A model generated the notes under the pieces. That model searched no databases, was not told where the DNA came from, and saw only the letters and a list, made by a program, of their open reading frames with translations. Position numbers and translations under genes: made by a program. A DNA stretch of 64,000 nt from Todiramphus chloris collaris (lineage: Eukaryota; Chordata; Aves; Coraciiformes; Alcedinidae), in the NCBI GenBank assembly GCA_025345505.1, contig JANVCC010000021.1, forward strand, positions 3,473,111 to 3,537,110. Direction: 5' to 3'. Position 1 is the stretch's first letter. The number at the start of each line of letters is the position of its first letter. Shown in pieces: positions 1 through 9,330 of this stretch.

Positions 1-680
1 AACAAGCCCAGACAGGGCTACAGGACTGGGGATGAGTGGCTGGAAAACTGCTCATCAGAAAAGGACCTGAGGATGCTGATGGATGGCCAGCCAAACGTGA
101 GCCAGCTGTGTACCCAGGTGGCCAAGAAGGCCAGTGGCATCTTGGCCTGGATCAAAACCAGTGTGTCCAGCAGGAGCAGGAACAGTGATCTTGGATTCAG
201 CACTCGTGAGGCTGCAGCTTGAGCACTGGGTTCAGTTTTGGGTGCTGCAGGATAAAAAAGACATTGAGGGGCTGGAGCGAGTTCGGAGAAGGGCAACGAA
301 GCTGTTGAGGGGTCCAGAGAGAATGTCTGCTGAGGAGCAGCTGAGGGACCTGGGGTTGTTTAGCCTGGAGAAGGGGAAGCTGAGAGGAAACCTTCTCATT
401 CTTTACATCTACCTGATAGGAGGTTGTAGTGAGGTGGGGGTTGGTCTCTTCTCCCAGGTGACTAGTGATAGGACAAGAGGAAATGGGCTTAAGTTGCACT
501 AGGGGAGGGTTAGCTTGGATCTGAGGAAAAATTTCTTCACTGAGAGCCTTGGAACAGGCTGCCCAGGGAGGGGGTGGAATCACCATCCCTGGAGATGTTC
601 AAAAAACAACTAGATGCAGCACTCAAGGCCATGAAGGTCGTATCTTGAAGGTTGTTTGCAACCTTTATGATTCTATGAGT
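1..680 (+). mobile_element. CR1 LINE 3' fragment (sense), cut by window edge
   Basis: This is the 3' part of a CR1 non-LTR retrotransposon in sense orientation. Around 210-500 it decodes to the C-terminal part of the CR1 ORF2 protein: a stretch on a polypeptide linked to [15 protein letters not shown], then [13 protein letters not shown] and [20 protein letters not shown]. After the frame breaks near 502, nucleotide similarity to CR1 continues through the ending about the first residues of a gene-body turn (ATTTCTTCACTGAGAG) to a terminus at about 670-678 reading GATTCTATGA, the usual CR1 3' end. The frame is interrupted by stops and shifts, so this is a dead copy. The true 5' edge lies outside the window. 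Confidence 0.9.
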
Positions 681-2736
681 TGAACTGGTTGTTTCCAACA
701 AAGACAGAAAGACCAACCAGCAGCACTCCTGATGGCAGCTCTCCCTCTAACTAGGTCTCAGGCTGAGTCCTGTAGCCTGTGAAGAAGCAACACTTCTTGG
801 CTAGCTTGTCCCAGAACGGGCAACAAAGGTGCTCAGGATGAGGACATTCCCTTACAGAAGACAGAGTCAAGCTTTGCTTTCTCTGCAGAAGAGCTGAGAC
901 TTGGAGAAAGGCCTCTGTTAATTTTCCTTTTTTTTTTTTTTTTTTTAATTGAGGGGTAGGGGGAGAGGAGGGGAGAGGAGAGGATTTCTACAGGTACAGG
1001 GGTTTGCTGAAACTTCCTTTTCCACAGGTCACGTCTCAGCTCATGTGCCTGGTGTGATACAGCTTCACTCCAGACAGAGCCTTTTGAAGTTCCCATGGGG
1101 CTTCACAGTCAAAGCCCACATCATGGAGGCATCAAAACCAGCTTCAGCAGCTCCAGCCATCATCCCACTAAGAAGCCACTGTTGCTTTCCAGACCTGACC
1201 ATGGCTGCCCTCAAAACATTTGTCTCTTGTCCACACTCCAAACCACTTCTCTCCAGTGCTCATAGCAGTCAGTTATATGGAGACTGACCTGATACCAACA
1301 GACTCTTCTGCCTTTGTCTTCTCAGAAACTAGCCTCTAGTAGGCATTCACAGCTTGCTTACATGCTAGATGTTTCACATACAGAAAGTCCTTTGGCTACA
1401 GTCACCCAAGACCTTATTCCTGGCTCCTTGCCCTTCACTTACATCCCCTAGCCTGCTCTCTGTAGGCTGTTCTTCAAGAAAGGTCTCAATTCCCCACTAC
1501 CAGAAAACTAGGGAGATATTTGAGTTACACTAGAGAAAGCAGCAGAATAATATGGATTATTACAGGGCTTCTAAAACCTGGGGCTGGTAACGTCAGTCTT
1601 GAGGCAGTTCTCTAAATAGCCTTTTTACCTGTCTGGGTTAATATACCTGAAGATGGTGGACACTTGGGCCTTCCTGTTCTGTGTTATGAACAGAATAAAT
1701 CAAACACCTAATACTACAGTCATAAGGCTCTTAAATTTAAGTGGCATTCTGCTGAGGGTGGTGTTAAACAAGGTCTTCTGCATCACAGCAAAGAGATTAA
1801 CACCAGTGCATGTCCACCATAACAATGCAATCCACCATGTAGTCCAGAATGCAATTTTAATAGTGCTTAGGTAGCCTTTCAAGCTGAGTAGAGAGAAGAC
1901 AAGAGTCTTGGAAGGTCCTGGAAAAAGCAGCTTCCTGGGTTGTCCTTTAATGCACAGGTTTCCTTGATCTGGATCCTAATGGAACAAGCCTCAAAACAGT
2001 TAAGGAGATTCTCAGTACCAGATAAGTAGGAATTGTATTTGGGTTTGTTCTTAAGAGGTGTTTCTAGAAGATCTTTAAGGTTCTAGCACTGACAGGGTTT
2101 ATATACTGTCTGTAGAAGACTCCTTGGATTGCACTCTAATGCAGAAACTGAGGACTATTTCAACACCATCTTTGGACCAAGGTGTGTGCAGTGACACTCT
2201 GAAGCTACAGCACAGCCCTACCTCTGTAGCCAAATGAATTATCTTCTCCAGCATCAGCCTTACCATCGTTGTAAGGCAGCCCAGTCAAAGTCTCTGGGTT
2301 ACATCAGCTTACACTGAATAGTTAACTGTGCCCATGTTGAGGTGGTCAGATGAAGCAGACTTCTATACTTAGTAACTAAGAAGATCCCAGCCATGCAGAT
2401 GGAGACACAAGCTTTAAAGACCATAAAGCAGATTTCCATAGATAACTGCACCACCAAAGACAATAATCTGTTTGGTGCAACAAATAATTTATAGAAGGGA
2501 ATAAGATGGACATGAGTCCTTTGCACACTTATTTATTCACAGTAGTCTCTTGAGGTTGTTTTCTTTTGAAGGACATAGCTAAGGAAACCTAACCTTGACT
2601 TTAGCAGCTTTTCAGAGATGCACACAGGTAAACACACATGTGAATTTAAAGCAAAAATGCCAACTGGCATGAAAAACTCTAAGCTGTGGAGAAAGGCAGT
2701 GTTAACACCACCACAAGAGCAGGAGCCTGGTGGCAG
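681..2736. other. Intergenic, no gene seen
   Basis: About 2 kb between the CR1 fragment and the left H2A copy. A T-tract lies at about 928-946. Short open frames here have no recognisable domain and no splice context. A minus-strand AATAAA (TTTATT on plus at 2532-2537) lies about 200 bases downstream of the left H2A gene and is a candidate poly(A) signal for it. Otherwise nothing is recognisable. Confidence 0.5.
2532..2537 (-). terminator. Candidate poly(A) signal of left H2A copy
   Basis: TTTATT on the plus strand is AATAAA on the minus strand, about 200 bases past the displaced SQEF stop. I see no histone stem-loop (a GGCTCTTTTCAGAGCC-like hairpin) between the gene and this site. A polyadenylated, replacement-type transcript is therefore more likely than a replication-dependent one. 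Confidence 0.45.
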
Positions 2737-2791
2737 CTAGAACTCCTGTGACTGGACATATTTGTGGGGTGGTTTAAGTGAGGTGGTCTTC

Positions 2792-3151
2792 TTAGGAAGA
2801 AGTTGGGGGAAGAACATTAGGTAGCACCCCTCCTTGAGCGATGGTCACACCGGAGAAGAGCTTGTTCAGCTCATCATCATTCCTCACAGCCAGCAGGATG
2901 TGCCTGGGCACAATCCTGCTTTTCTTGTCCTCCCGTGCAGTGTTCCCTGCCAGCTCCAGGATCTCTGCGCTCAGGTACTCCAGCACTGCAGCCAGGTAGA
3001 TGGCAGCACCAGGACCAACCCTCTCAGCATAGTTCCCTCTTTTGAGGGATTTGTAGACACGACCCACGGGGAAATGCAGACCAGCCTTGGCAGATTTGGT
3101 TTTCTTTGGCATGAGGAGGAGCTTTGTGTCTTTCTTCCCGCATTCAGACAT
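2792..3151 (-). CDS. Histone H2A.X-like variant, left copy, C-tail frameshifted
   Basis: Encodes an H2A-type core histone that would pair with H2B in the nucleosome. The open frame from the ATG at 3151 gives 119 residues. A divergent N-tail (MSECGKK) is followed by the H2A fold: [10 protein letters not shown] near residue 23, [13 protein letters not shown] in the L1 region, [13 protein letters not shown], and RNDDELNKL carrying acidic-patch residues. It then reads VTIAQGG and stops after PTSS at 2792. The expected QLLPKKT follows in the next frame: dropping one base from the five-G run at 2805-2809 (plus strand) keeps reading open to a stop at 2737-2739 and ends in SQEF, the H2A.X phospho-motif. 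So this copy has a 1-base frameshift, or the run is miscounted in the assembly. An upstream in-frame ATG at 3247 was not used because a splice-acceptor-like tract lies between it and this ATG. It could be an expressed truncated H2A or a decaying pseudogene. Confidence 0.8.
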   Translation of the reverse strand: MSECGKKDTKLLLMPKKTKSAKAGLHFPVGRVYKSLKRGNYAERVGPGAAIYLAAVLEYLSAEILELAGNTAREDKKSRIVPRHILLAVRNDDELNKLFSGVTIAQGGVLPNVLPPTSS

Positions 3152-3180
3152 TCTAACACCAATCTGGGATAAGAAGAGAA
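3152..3180 (-). other. Splice-acceptor-like tract before left H2A ATG
   Basis: Read on the minus strand, this is a pyrimidine-rich TTCTCTTCTTATCCCAG, then 12 bases including a second AG one base before the ATG. The right copy also has an AG one base before its ATG. This suggests an intron in the 5' UTR. Minus-strand donor-like sites reading GTAAGTA and GTAAGTT start at about 3547 and 3589 and could mark the end of an upstream non-coding exon. This is inferred from sequence only. Confidence 0.45.
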
Positions 3181-6100
3181 CATTTAATAGCACACCAAAC
3201 AGACACAGTAACTGAGCAGTTAAGTCCTTTCTTCCTCCACATTTCACTGTCTCTCTAAGTCCCTTACAAGTCTGGTTTTCCCCCTCTCAGAAAGTTTCCT
3301 AGTTGTTCATACTTTTGTCTGAAGGAGCAGATGGGTCAGGCCATTGCTCTAAAGGAATCTGCAAGTTTCCAGCCAAGAAGCATCTACAAGATCAGTCAGA
3401 GCAGTAGGTCAGCCATACACCTGCTAGAGATCCAAAACTTTTCAAGAGAGTAAGATTGAACTTAATATCAAGATCTTTTGATCCAGTACCAGTGGAGGAC
3501 TGATGTTAAGAAGAAAGATTAAGCAAACTAGGCTTCAAGATACTTACAAGTCATTCAGGAACCCTGCAGAGAAGCTTCATTGAACTTACCCCTGGTAAGA
3601 ACGTAGTAGTTTCTACACTGATGACCTTGTGAAAGCCAAAGCTAGACATTCATATATTTGACTGAAGAAAGAACAGAAAAGAACTTAATCTAACTGGAAA
3701 CCACTTTGGAGGGGGCTCATCTTCCAGAATTAAGGGGACCTATTGCCACAAGGTAACAGGCCACAATCAGGAACAGAGCTGTAAGGAGAAGCTTTGGTTT
3801 ACACCAGACACTGAAACCACCCTGCTCAGCACACTGTGCATCAGGCTACCACACAAGGAGCACCTTCTTGTATGGTATTGCATCCATACTAACAAGACCC
3901 ATCACTTATTACTGACATATAGCATCTGGTCCTGAACAGTACCAATTACTCTTCAAGGCAGAACACAAAACAACTGGAAAACAAACACAGGAAAATCTGC
4001 TGTTGTATGTAAAGTTTCTTTCAAGGTTTAATCATTAATTGGTTTTTAAGTAATGAGAAGCTCTACCGAGATGGGAGGAGAAACTAAATCAGATATCAAA
4101 TTGAAGTGCTTAAGAATACAATTAAAAGTTCTTTTAGGAGATTTCTGGGGGCCTTAAAATGATAAGTTCCTAAAACTAGCCAAGACAAACAAATTAATTA
4201 AAAATTAAAAGCCCCCTTAAACAGCCTTATACCAAACACAAAACTTAACAAAACCCTTATTTTACTCAGGAGTTTATCTAACAACAAGAAAGCATCGTGC
4301 CATTTCTTGAGAACAAACCCTCACCTGAAGAAGTTATGGATTTAGCCTCTTTTCCAACAATACCACCACACAAATCTCCAAGACAACATTTTCTGACAAG
4401 AGCTGCCCCCTTTTAAACTCTGCAGTGGTAGCCATTTCATTACCAGTTCTTGCATCATTTTATGCCAGCTGGGTGAGCAGATTCAGCCACTCAAAATAAA
4501 AAAACCCAATCAAGGTCCCAGCATAAGAGCAACTCAGTAGAGCAGCTGAGAGCATGAGAATTTGTCACTCCTCCCTGTAGAGCTGCTTAGCACCTCGTTA
4601 GCTGGTCTCTGGAAATAAGCCCAGTATTTACTGCCTCAGAGAACTGCAGGATCTCTGACTGACAGTACATTTATTACAGCTAGAAGGGGGCACATCTCAC
4701 CTTGCTGCCATCATCGAGAAGCAAACGCAGCAACTCTCAACCAACTGCTCTTTGTGCCACCAGAAGTGGCCAAGCTGCTTTGTGACCACACTCAGGAGCC
4801 AGCAAAAGCTCAGGACCTCTGCCATTGGGTTCTCTCTCTTCTAGGGCTTCTGCCCATCTGTCACACAGCTCAGTTTTATCCGAAGTCAAGCATAGCTGTG
4901 TTGCAAGGCACGATGTGTTCTTTCTAGAGTGAAAGGTGTGGTGACAGATGAATAATTCATTTTTTTTCGTCAATACACAAGTGCTGGAAAGTTGAGCCTT
5001 GGCCCCAACAGAAACACCTAGGAGACACCTACCCTCTGACACTGTGAAGCTAGAGGGGTGAATTTTCAGATAACTATGCCACCTATCAATTGGCAAGGGG
5101 GTTGACCTGTTGGCTAGAAGAAAGCAAATAAGATGGTTTGTTCTTGATCAAAGAAATACTTAAAAAATGGACTTGTGAATCAGACCAGTACTTCACCACA
5201 AACTCTTTGAGTGTAAGTAGAGACAGGGAGCCACAGAGCTCACTCAGTGTCTTTTATCATACAGAAAATGACATTTGCAGAAGCTACTTGAGCACTGGAC
5301 ATGTGTTGCAGGGTCAGTGTGATGTGGTGCAGGGCAGGCTCCTGGGAGCAGTGAGGTGCTGACTGCCACATAGTTCTCCAGATTAGCAAAGGCTGCTCTA
5401 AGTGCTGTGCTTAAAACTGCACAAAATTAGTACTTCCCTTGAGTCTTCTGCCATTACTGTGAACCCTTAGATTTTTTGCTCAGTCCAAAGAAATAATCAT
5501 TCCCAAACTTGCTTTCCTTTGACATGATCAAATGTAGGAAAGAATGGGAGTTTCACGTGCCACCCTTAAAGCTTTTTTCCCCTTTTTTCTCCATTTACAG
5601 GTGTAAAGACTCATCATAAGTCTAGTTACACACCTTTACTATATGCAAAAAGCTTAAGAACTACTCCTCAGCTCTGATGGCTGGCAGGGTGGTAAATACC
5701 TGGACAGCAGGCTCCAACAGCCCTTTTCTCAACAGAGCAAAGGAGCTAGGTCAAACTCAACTCTTTTTCAAGTGAAACGTTCACATTCCCGCTCTAGTTC
5801 AGGAAGTTGGCTCTAACCTGTGCTTCTGTGTGAGATGCTATGGGATCTGTGAGACTTTTCATGACTTGGTCAGCAATGACCCAGGGATTTGTTTAGGTAA
5901 AGAGACTTTTGTTTTTCTGCACTGAGAGACCTGTACTAACAGCACAACTACGACATCAGATTTTAAATTAATTACTTAGGGCTTGTTAGGACGAGATAGA
6001 GGTTTAGTGTCATGTTGTAGCAGTTTAAATAGCAGTCATTTTTCACTACAGCTTTCTGAGCAACAAGACTTTAAAGCACAAGTTACTAACTCCTAAAGCA

Positions 6101-6287
6101 GAGAAAAAAACCCCACCTCTGAGGCACTGAGCTAACTGCACTAGGATTCTGTGACAGACAAAGTTCACATGACTATGAATGGCAGGGTGCGTCTTGACTT
6201 TTTTTGGGGGGGAAACACACATTTTTCTGTGTGCCTTCCTTCATCCCTGGAAGAAAAGAAAGAAGAACAGTGTTGCATTGTAAGAAC
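3181..6287. other. Spacer between the two H2A copies
   Basis: About 3.1 kb without a recognisable gene. It holds candidate 5' UTR exon donors for the left copy near 3548, 3590, 4324 and 4700 (minus-strand GTAAGT or GTGAG contexts), and an AT-rich part at about 4150-4260. No CR1 was recognised. The short open frames have no known domain. Confidence 0.45.
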
Positions 6288-6293
6288 TTTATT
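6288..6293 (-). terminator. Candidate poly(A) signal of right H2A copy
   Basis: TTTATT on plus is AATAAA on minus, in the context GTAATAAAGTTC, about 125 bases after the stop codon of the right H2A gene. No histone 3' stem-loop is visible between stop and signal. This fits a polyadenylated variant histone mRNA. Confidence 0.6.
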
Positions 6294-6418
6294 ACAAGCT
6301 TTAAAATGCATTGAAGTTAGCAGGAAAAAATACTTGACAAAGAAGCAAATGCATACAAATTAGTGCTGCTGAGTCCCATCATCCATAAGTGCACAGACCA
6401 GCCTAGGAAAAGCAAGTT

Positions 6419-6835
6419 TCACTGGCTACCACCTTGCTCCTGAGGAGCAGGATCTCTGACAGTTTTCTTGGGAAGGAGCTGGGAAAGGATGTTCGGCACA
6501 ACTCCTCCTTGAGCGATGGTCACACAGGAGAAGAGCTTGTTCAGTTCATCATCATTTCTCACAGCCAGCAGGATGTGCCTGGGCACAATCCTGCTTTTCT
6601 TGTTCTCCCGTGCAGCGTTCCCTGCCAGCTCCAGGATCTCTGCGCTCAGGTACTCCAGCACTGCAGCCAGGTAGATGGCAGCACCAGGACCAACCCTCTC
6701 AGCATAGTTCCCTCTTTTGAGGAGCCGGTAGACACGACCCACGGGAAACTGCAGACCAGCCTTGGCTGATTTGTTTTTCTTCAGAGGAGCTCCAGTTTTG
6801 CCTGCCACTGGGTGTTTCTTTCCGCGTCCAGACAT
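6419..6835 (-). CDS. Histone H2A.X-like variant, right copy
   Basis: Intact 138-residue H2A-family histone, a nucleosome core subunit that dimerises with H2B. The N-tail starts MSGRGKK as in canonical H2A. The fold runs from about residue 26 ([10 protein letters not shown]) through the L1 loop ([11 protein letters not shown], residues 45-55), helix 2 with E61, E66 and E69, and NDDE (94-97), so the acidic patch is complete with one Glu-to-Asp change. VTIAQGG (105-111) and LLPKKT (120-125) follow, so the H2A K118/K119 pair is kept. The tail is 13 residues longer than that point and ends in SQ directly before TGA. H2A.X proteins end SQE(Y/F), so this looks like an H2A.X tail lacking its last two residues. 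Differences from canonical H2A include Tyr36 for His, Pro50, Ala53 and Ile54 in L1, and Phe102-Ser-Cys. A coding frame this well kept suggests selection. The ATG follows an acceptor-like CATCAG. Confidence 0.88.
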   Translation of the reverse strand: MSGRGKKHPVAGKTGAPLKKNKSAKAGLQFPVGRVYRLLKRGNYAERVGPGAAIYLAAVLEYLSAEILELAGNAARENKKSRIVPRHILLAVRNDDELNKLFSCVTIAQGGVVPNILSQLLPKKTVRDPAPQEQGGSQ

Positions 6836-6860
6836 TCTGATGTGTGAGGAGACACAAAGG
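6836..6860 (-). other. Splice-acceptor-like tract before right H2A ATG
   Basis: On the minus strand the ATG is preceded by a pyrimidine-rich tract (TTTGTGTCTCCTCACACATCAG), with AG ending one base before the start codon. The matching position in the left copy is also AG. It suggests that the coding exon is the last exon of a gene with a non-coding first exon further right. No first exon could be fixed; donor-like minus-strand sites occur near 7897, 7987 and 9838. Confidence 0.4.
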
Positions 6861-8740
6861 CTTGGAGATCTTCAAGTTACCCAGATGCTTGAGCTATAGC
6901 CAAGTGATAGCAAGGGGAGACAACAGCAAGGTTAGTTATGCTTTCTGTTCTTCCACATCAAGAAGAAAGCTTGGTTTTGTCTTGAAGAGCACACCACACT
7001 ACAGCTCATCAATAGCAGAGCTAAGTTTTAACTACTACTGCCCTTTTACAGCCCACCTTTTAGGAGAAAGGCTTCAGTGTAAAACCAGAGCAGTTTGACA
7101 GCCTGTCAAGAAAGGCTTATAGAAGTAGACACGAAGAGCTCAGAAGAAAAGAGGCTTTTCCCTGCTACTTGGAATATGCTTAAAATTCATGCAGAGTGGG
7201 TCTTCTTCACTAAGTTTCTTAAACAGCACAGCTGTTACCTCAAAGCTAACTTGAGGCCAAGCCTGCCTTTTATTTCAGGAGGAGGCTGCATTCTGACTTC
7301 CTCCGCTATCAAGTTAGACACTGCTTTCATTTTAAATGGAACAACTGAAAAGTTCCCACAGCATCTCATACACAAAATACACTAAGAGGTTCTCATCCAG
7401 TTCTAAATTAACTCCCCCAAGCGTATTCTTAGGCTGCTACAAGAGTACTAGAGGTGCTTTGCACCAGGAAAAGGAAAAAATTGACTTGGACAGCACAACA
7501 CAGACTGAAGAATAGAAATTACCATCTATTTACTCAAAACTAAGGAAATTCAGTCCAGTTAGAGTGCTCTTACAATTGCAGTACAAAAATACTCTTTGAA
7601 TTAACAGCTCTAATCTATGAGTAAATAGGACAGCTGGCTTTCAGCATGGCTGCTTGCAATATACAGGAACACTCATCACTAGATTAACATGTGGAATTTT
7701 GTGTAGCTTTTATAGAGAAATTCAAATATTTAAGAACAGTCAAAATAAGATTTTGGAGGAACAAAAAAAATTTAAAAAATCCCCATAATCAAATCCTAGC
7801 AAAACAAGCTGCAACTCTTTGTCCCTGCTATCACACAGTTTTCATGTTCTGATTACTCACATTGCAGACGTACCCCACAAATGCAGCTAACTTACAGAAT
7901 AACATAAAACTCACAACAACCACAAATCTTCTGGCTAGGTATTAAAAATGAAAATCATCATACAGGAAAAAAAATATACCACATTACCTTCAAAAATTCT
8001 TATGCTGACCTAGTCTGTGCTTTGCTACAGCAGGCACTCTAAGGTAAATAAGGCAGATAACATCCTTTCCCCTACCCTGGGGCAGAACCTTTTTATCAGC
8101 AACTTTTTCCTCCCTCATCAGTGGATCACCTGGATAACTAATGAGTCATTCTCACATGTGGTTCTTCTTCCTTCTAACACCTGACTTGGAGGCAAATGAA
8201 ATATGTTATAGATGCCCAGAAGCAAATTCTTTGGGGGAGAAATTGGGTTGTCTCTAAGGGCTGAAGTCACAGCTGTATTTCAGTCTCACTGTGACACTGA
8301 TAGCTCTCACCCACTCTGGCTGGAGTATTTCTGTCTATACATTGCATGTGAAAACAGCCCTCTGTCTCCTGCTGAAGCTTGATTAAAAGAAAAAAAACCA
8401 ACCAGAAGTAGATAGGAGAGATGTGCTTTATAATTATAAGGTAAGTTTAGTTGGTGGGAGGGAGGAAAATGTGAATTGCTTTATGGGTGTCCTGAGCAGA
8501 GAGAGTTATGCTTGGTTCATGTTGTGCCCGAGCCCCACCAAGTGATGCGATGGGGCTGCTCCTAAGATTTGGGCTTCTGCCCCCTCTTCTGGTAAATCTC
8601 TGCCCTAAGCTGGGGCTCCAGGTTTACTGGGGGAACAGAGGGGTTCTGGTGCCAAGGGTCCTTGGCTAGTTCCTCTTAGTTCACCCAGGCAAAAATCTCA
8701 CCTAATGCAAATGAATATTTTTGAGCACCTTTTCACAAAT
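6861..8740. other. Intergenic, no gene seen
   Basis: About 1.9 kb of mainly AT-rich sequence, with no open frame showing a domain and no clear repeat. If the right H2A copy has a 5' UTR intron, part of this is that intron. Confidence 0.4.
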
Positions 8741-9330
8741 CATAGAATCATCAGGGTTGGAAGGGACTTTAAAGCTCATCCAGTTCCAACCCCCCTGCCA
8801 TGGGCAGGGACACCTCCCACTAGAGCAGGTTGCTCACAGCCCCAGCCAGCCTGGCCTTAAACACTTCCAAGGATGGGGCTTCCACCACCTCTCTGGGCAA
8901 CCTGTTCCCCTGTCTCACCACCCTCCTGGGGAAGAAATTCTTCCTACTGTCCAACGTGAATCAACCTATCTTTAGTTTTAATCCATTCCCTCCAGTCCTG
9001 TCACTGCCCCACAGCCTAACAAGTCCCTCCCCAGCTTTCTTGTAGCCCCTTCAGACACTGGAAGGCCACAATAAGGTCTCCCTGGAGCCTTCTCCAGACT
9101 GAACAACCCCAACTCTCTCAGTCTGTGCTCACAGGAGAGGTGCTCCAGCCCTCTGAGCATCCTCGTGGCCCTTCTCTGGACACGTTCCAGCACATCCATA
9201 GCCTTCCTGTAACAGGGGCTCCAGAGCTGGACGCAGTGCTCCAGGTGAGGTCTCCCCAGAGTGGAGTAGAGGGGGAGAATCCCCTCCCTCGACCTGCTGG
9301 CCACGCTTCTCTTGATGCAGCCCAGTGATG
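8741..9330 (-). mobile_element. CR1 LINE 3' fragment (antisense)
   Basis: Starts on the plus strand with CATAGAATCATCAGGGTTGG, the reverse of a CR1 3' end, followed by the conserved AAGGGACTTTAAAGCTCATC. Reading the minus strand gives CR1 ORF2 C-terminal segments: [25 protein letters not shown] and [12 protein letters not shown]. The 5' edge at about 9330 is approximate. Frames are broken, so it is an inactive, 5'-truncated copy. Confidence 0.92.

Noticed and set aside
2834-3172. Plus-strand open frames opposite both H2A genes
   Set aside because: They are antisense shadows of strongly coding minus-strand H2A sequence, present in both copies for that reason.
3152-3247. Extended N-terminus of the left H2A gene from an upstream ATG at 3247
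   Set aside because: The added residues are hydrophobic and unlike any H2A tail, and an acceptor-like tract lies between; it is more likely intron or UTR.
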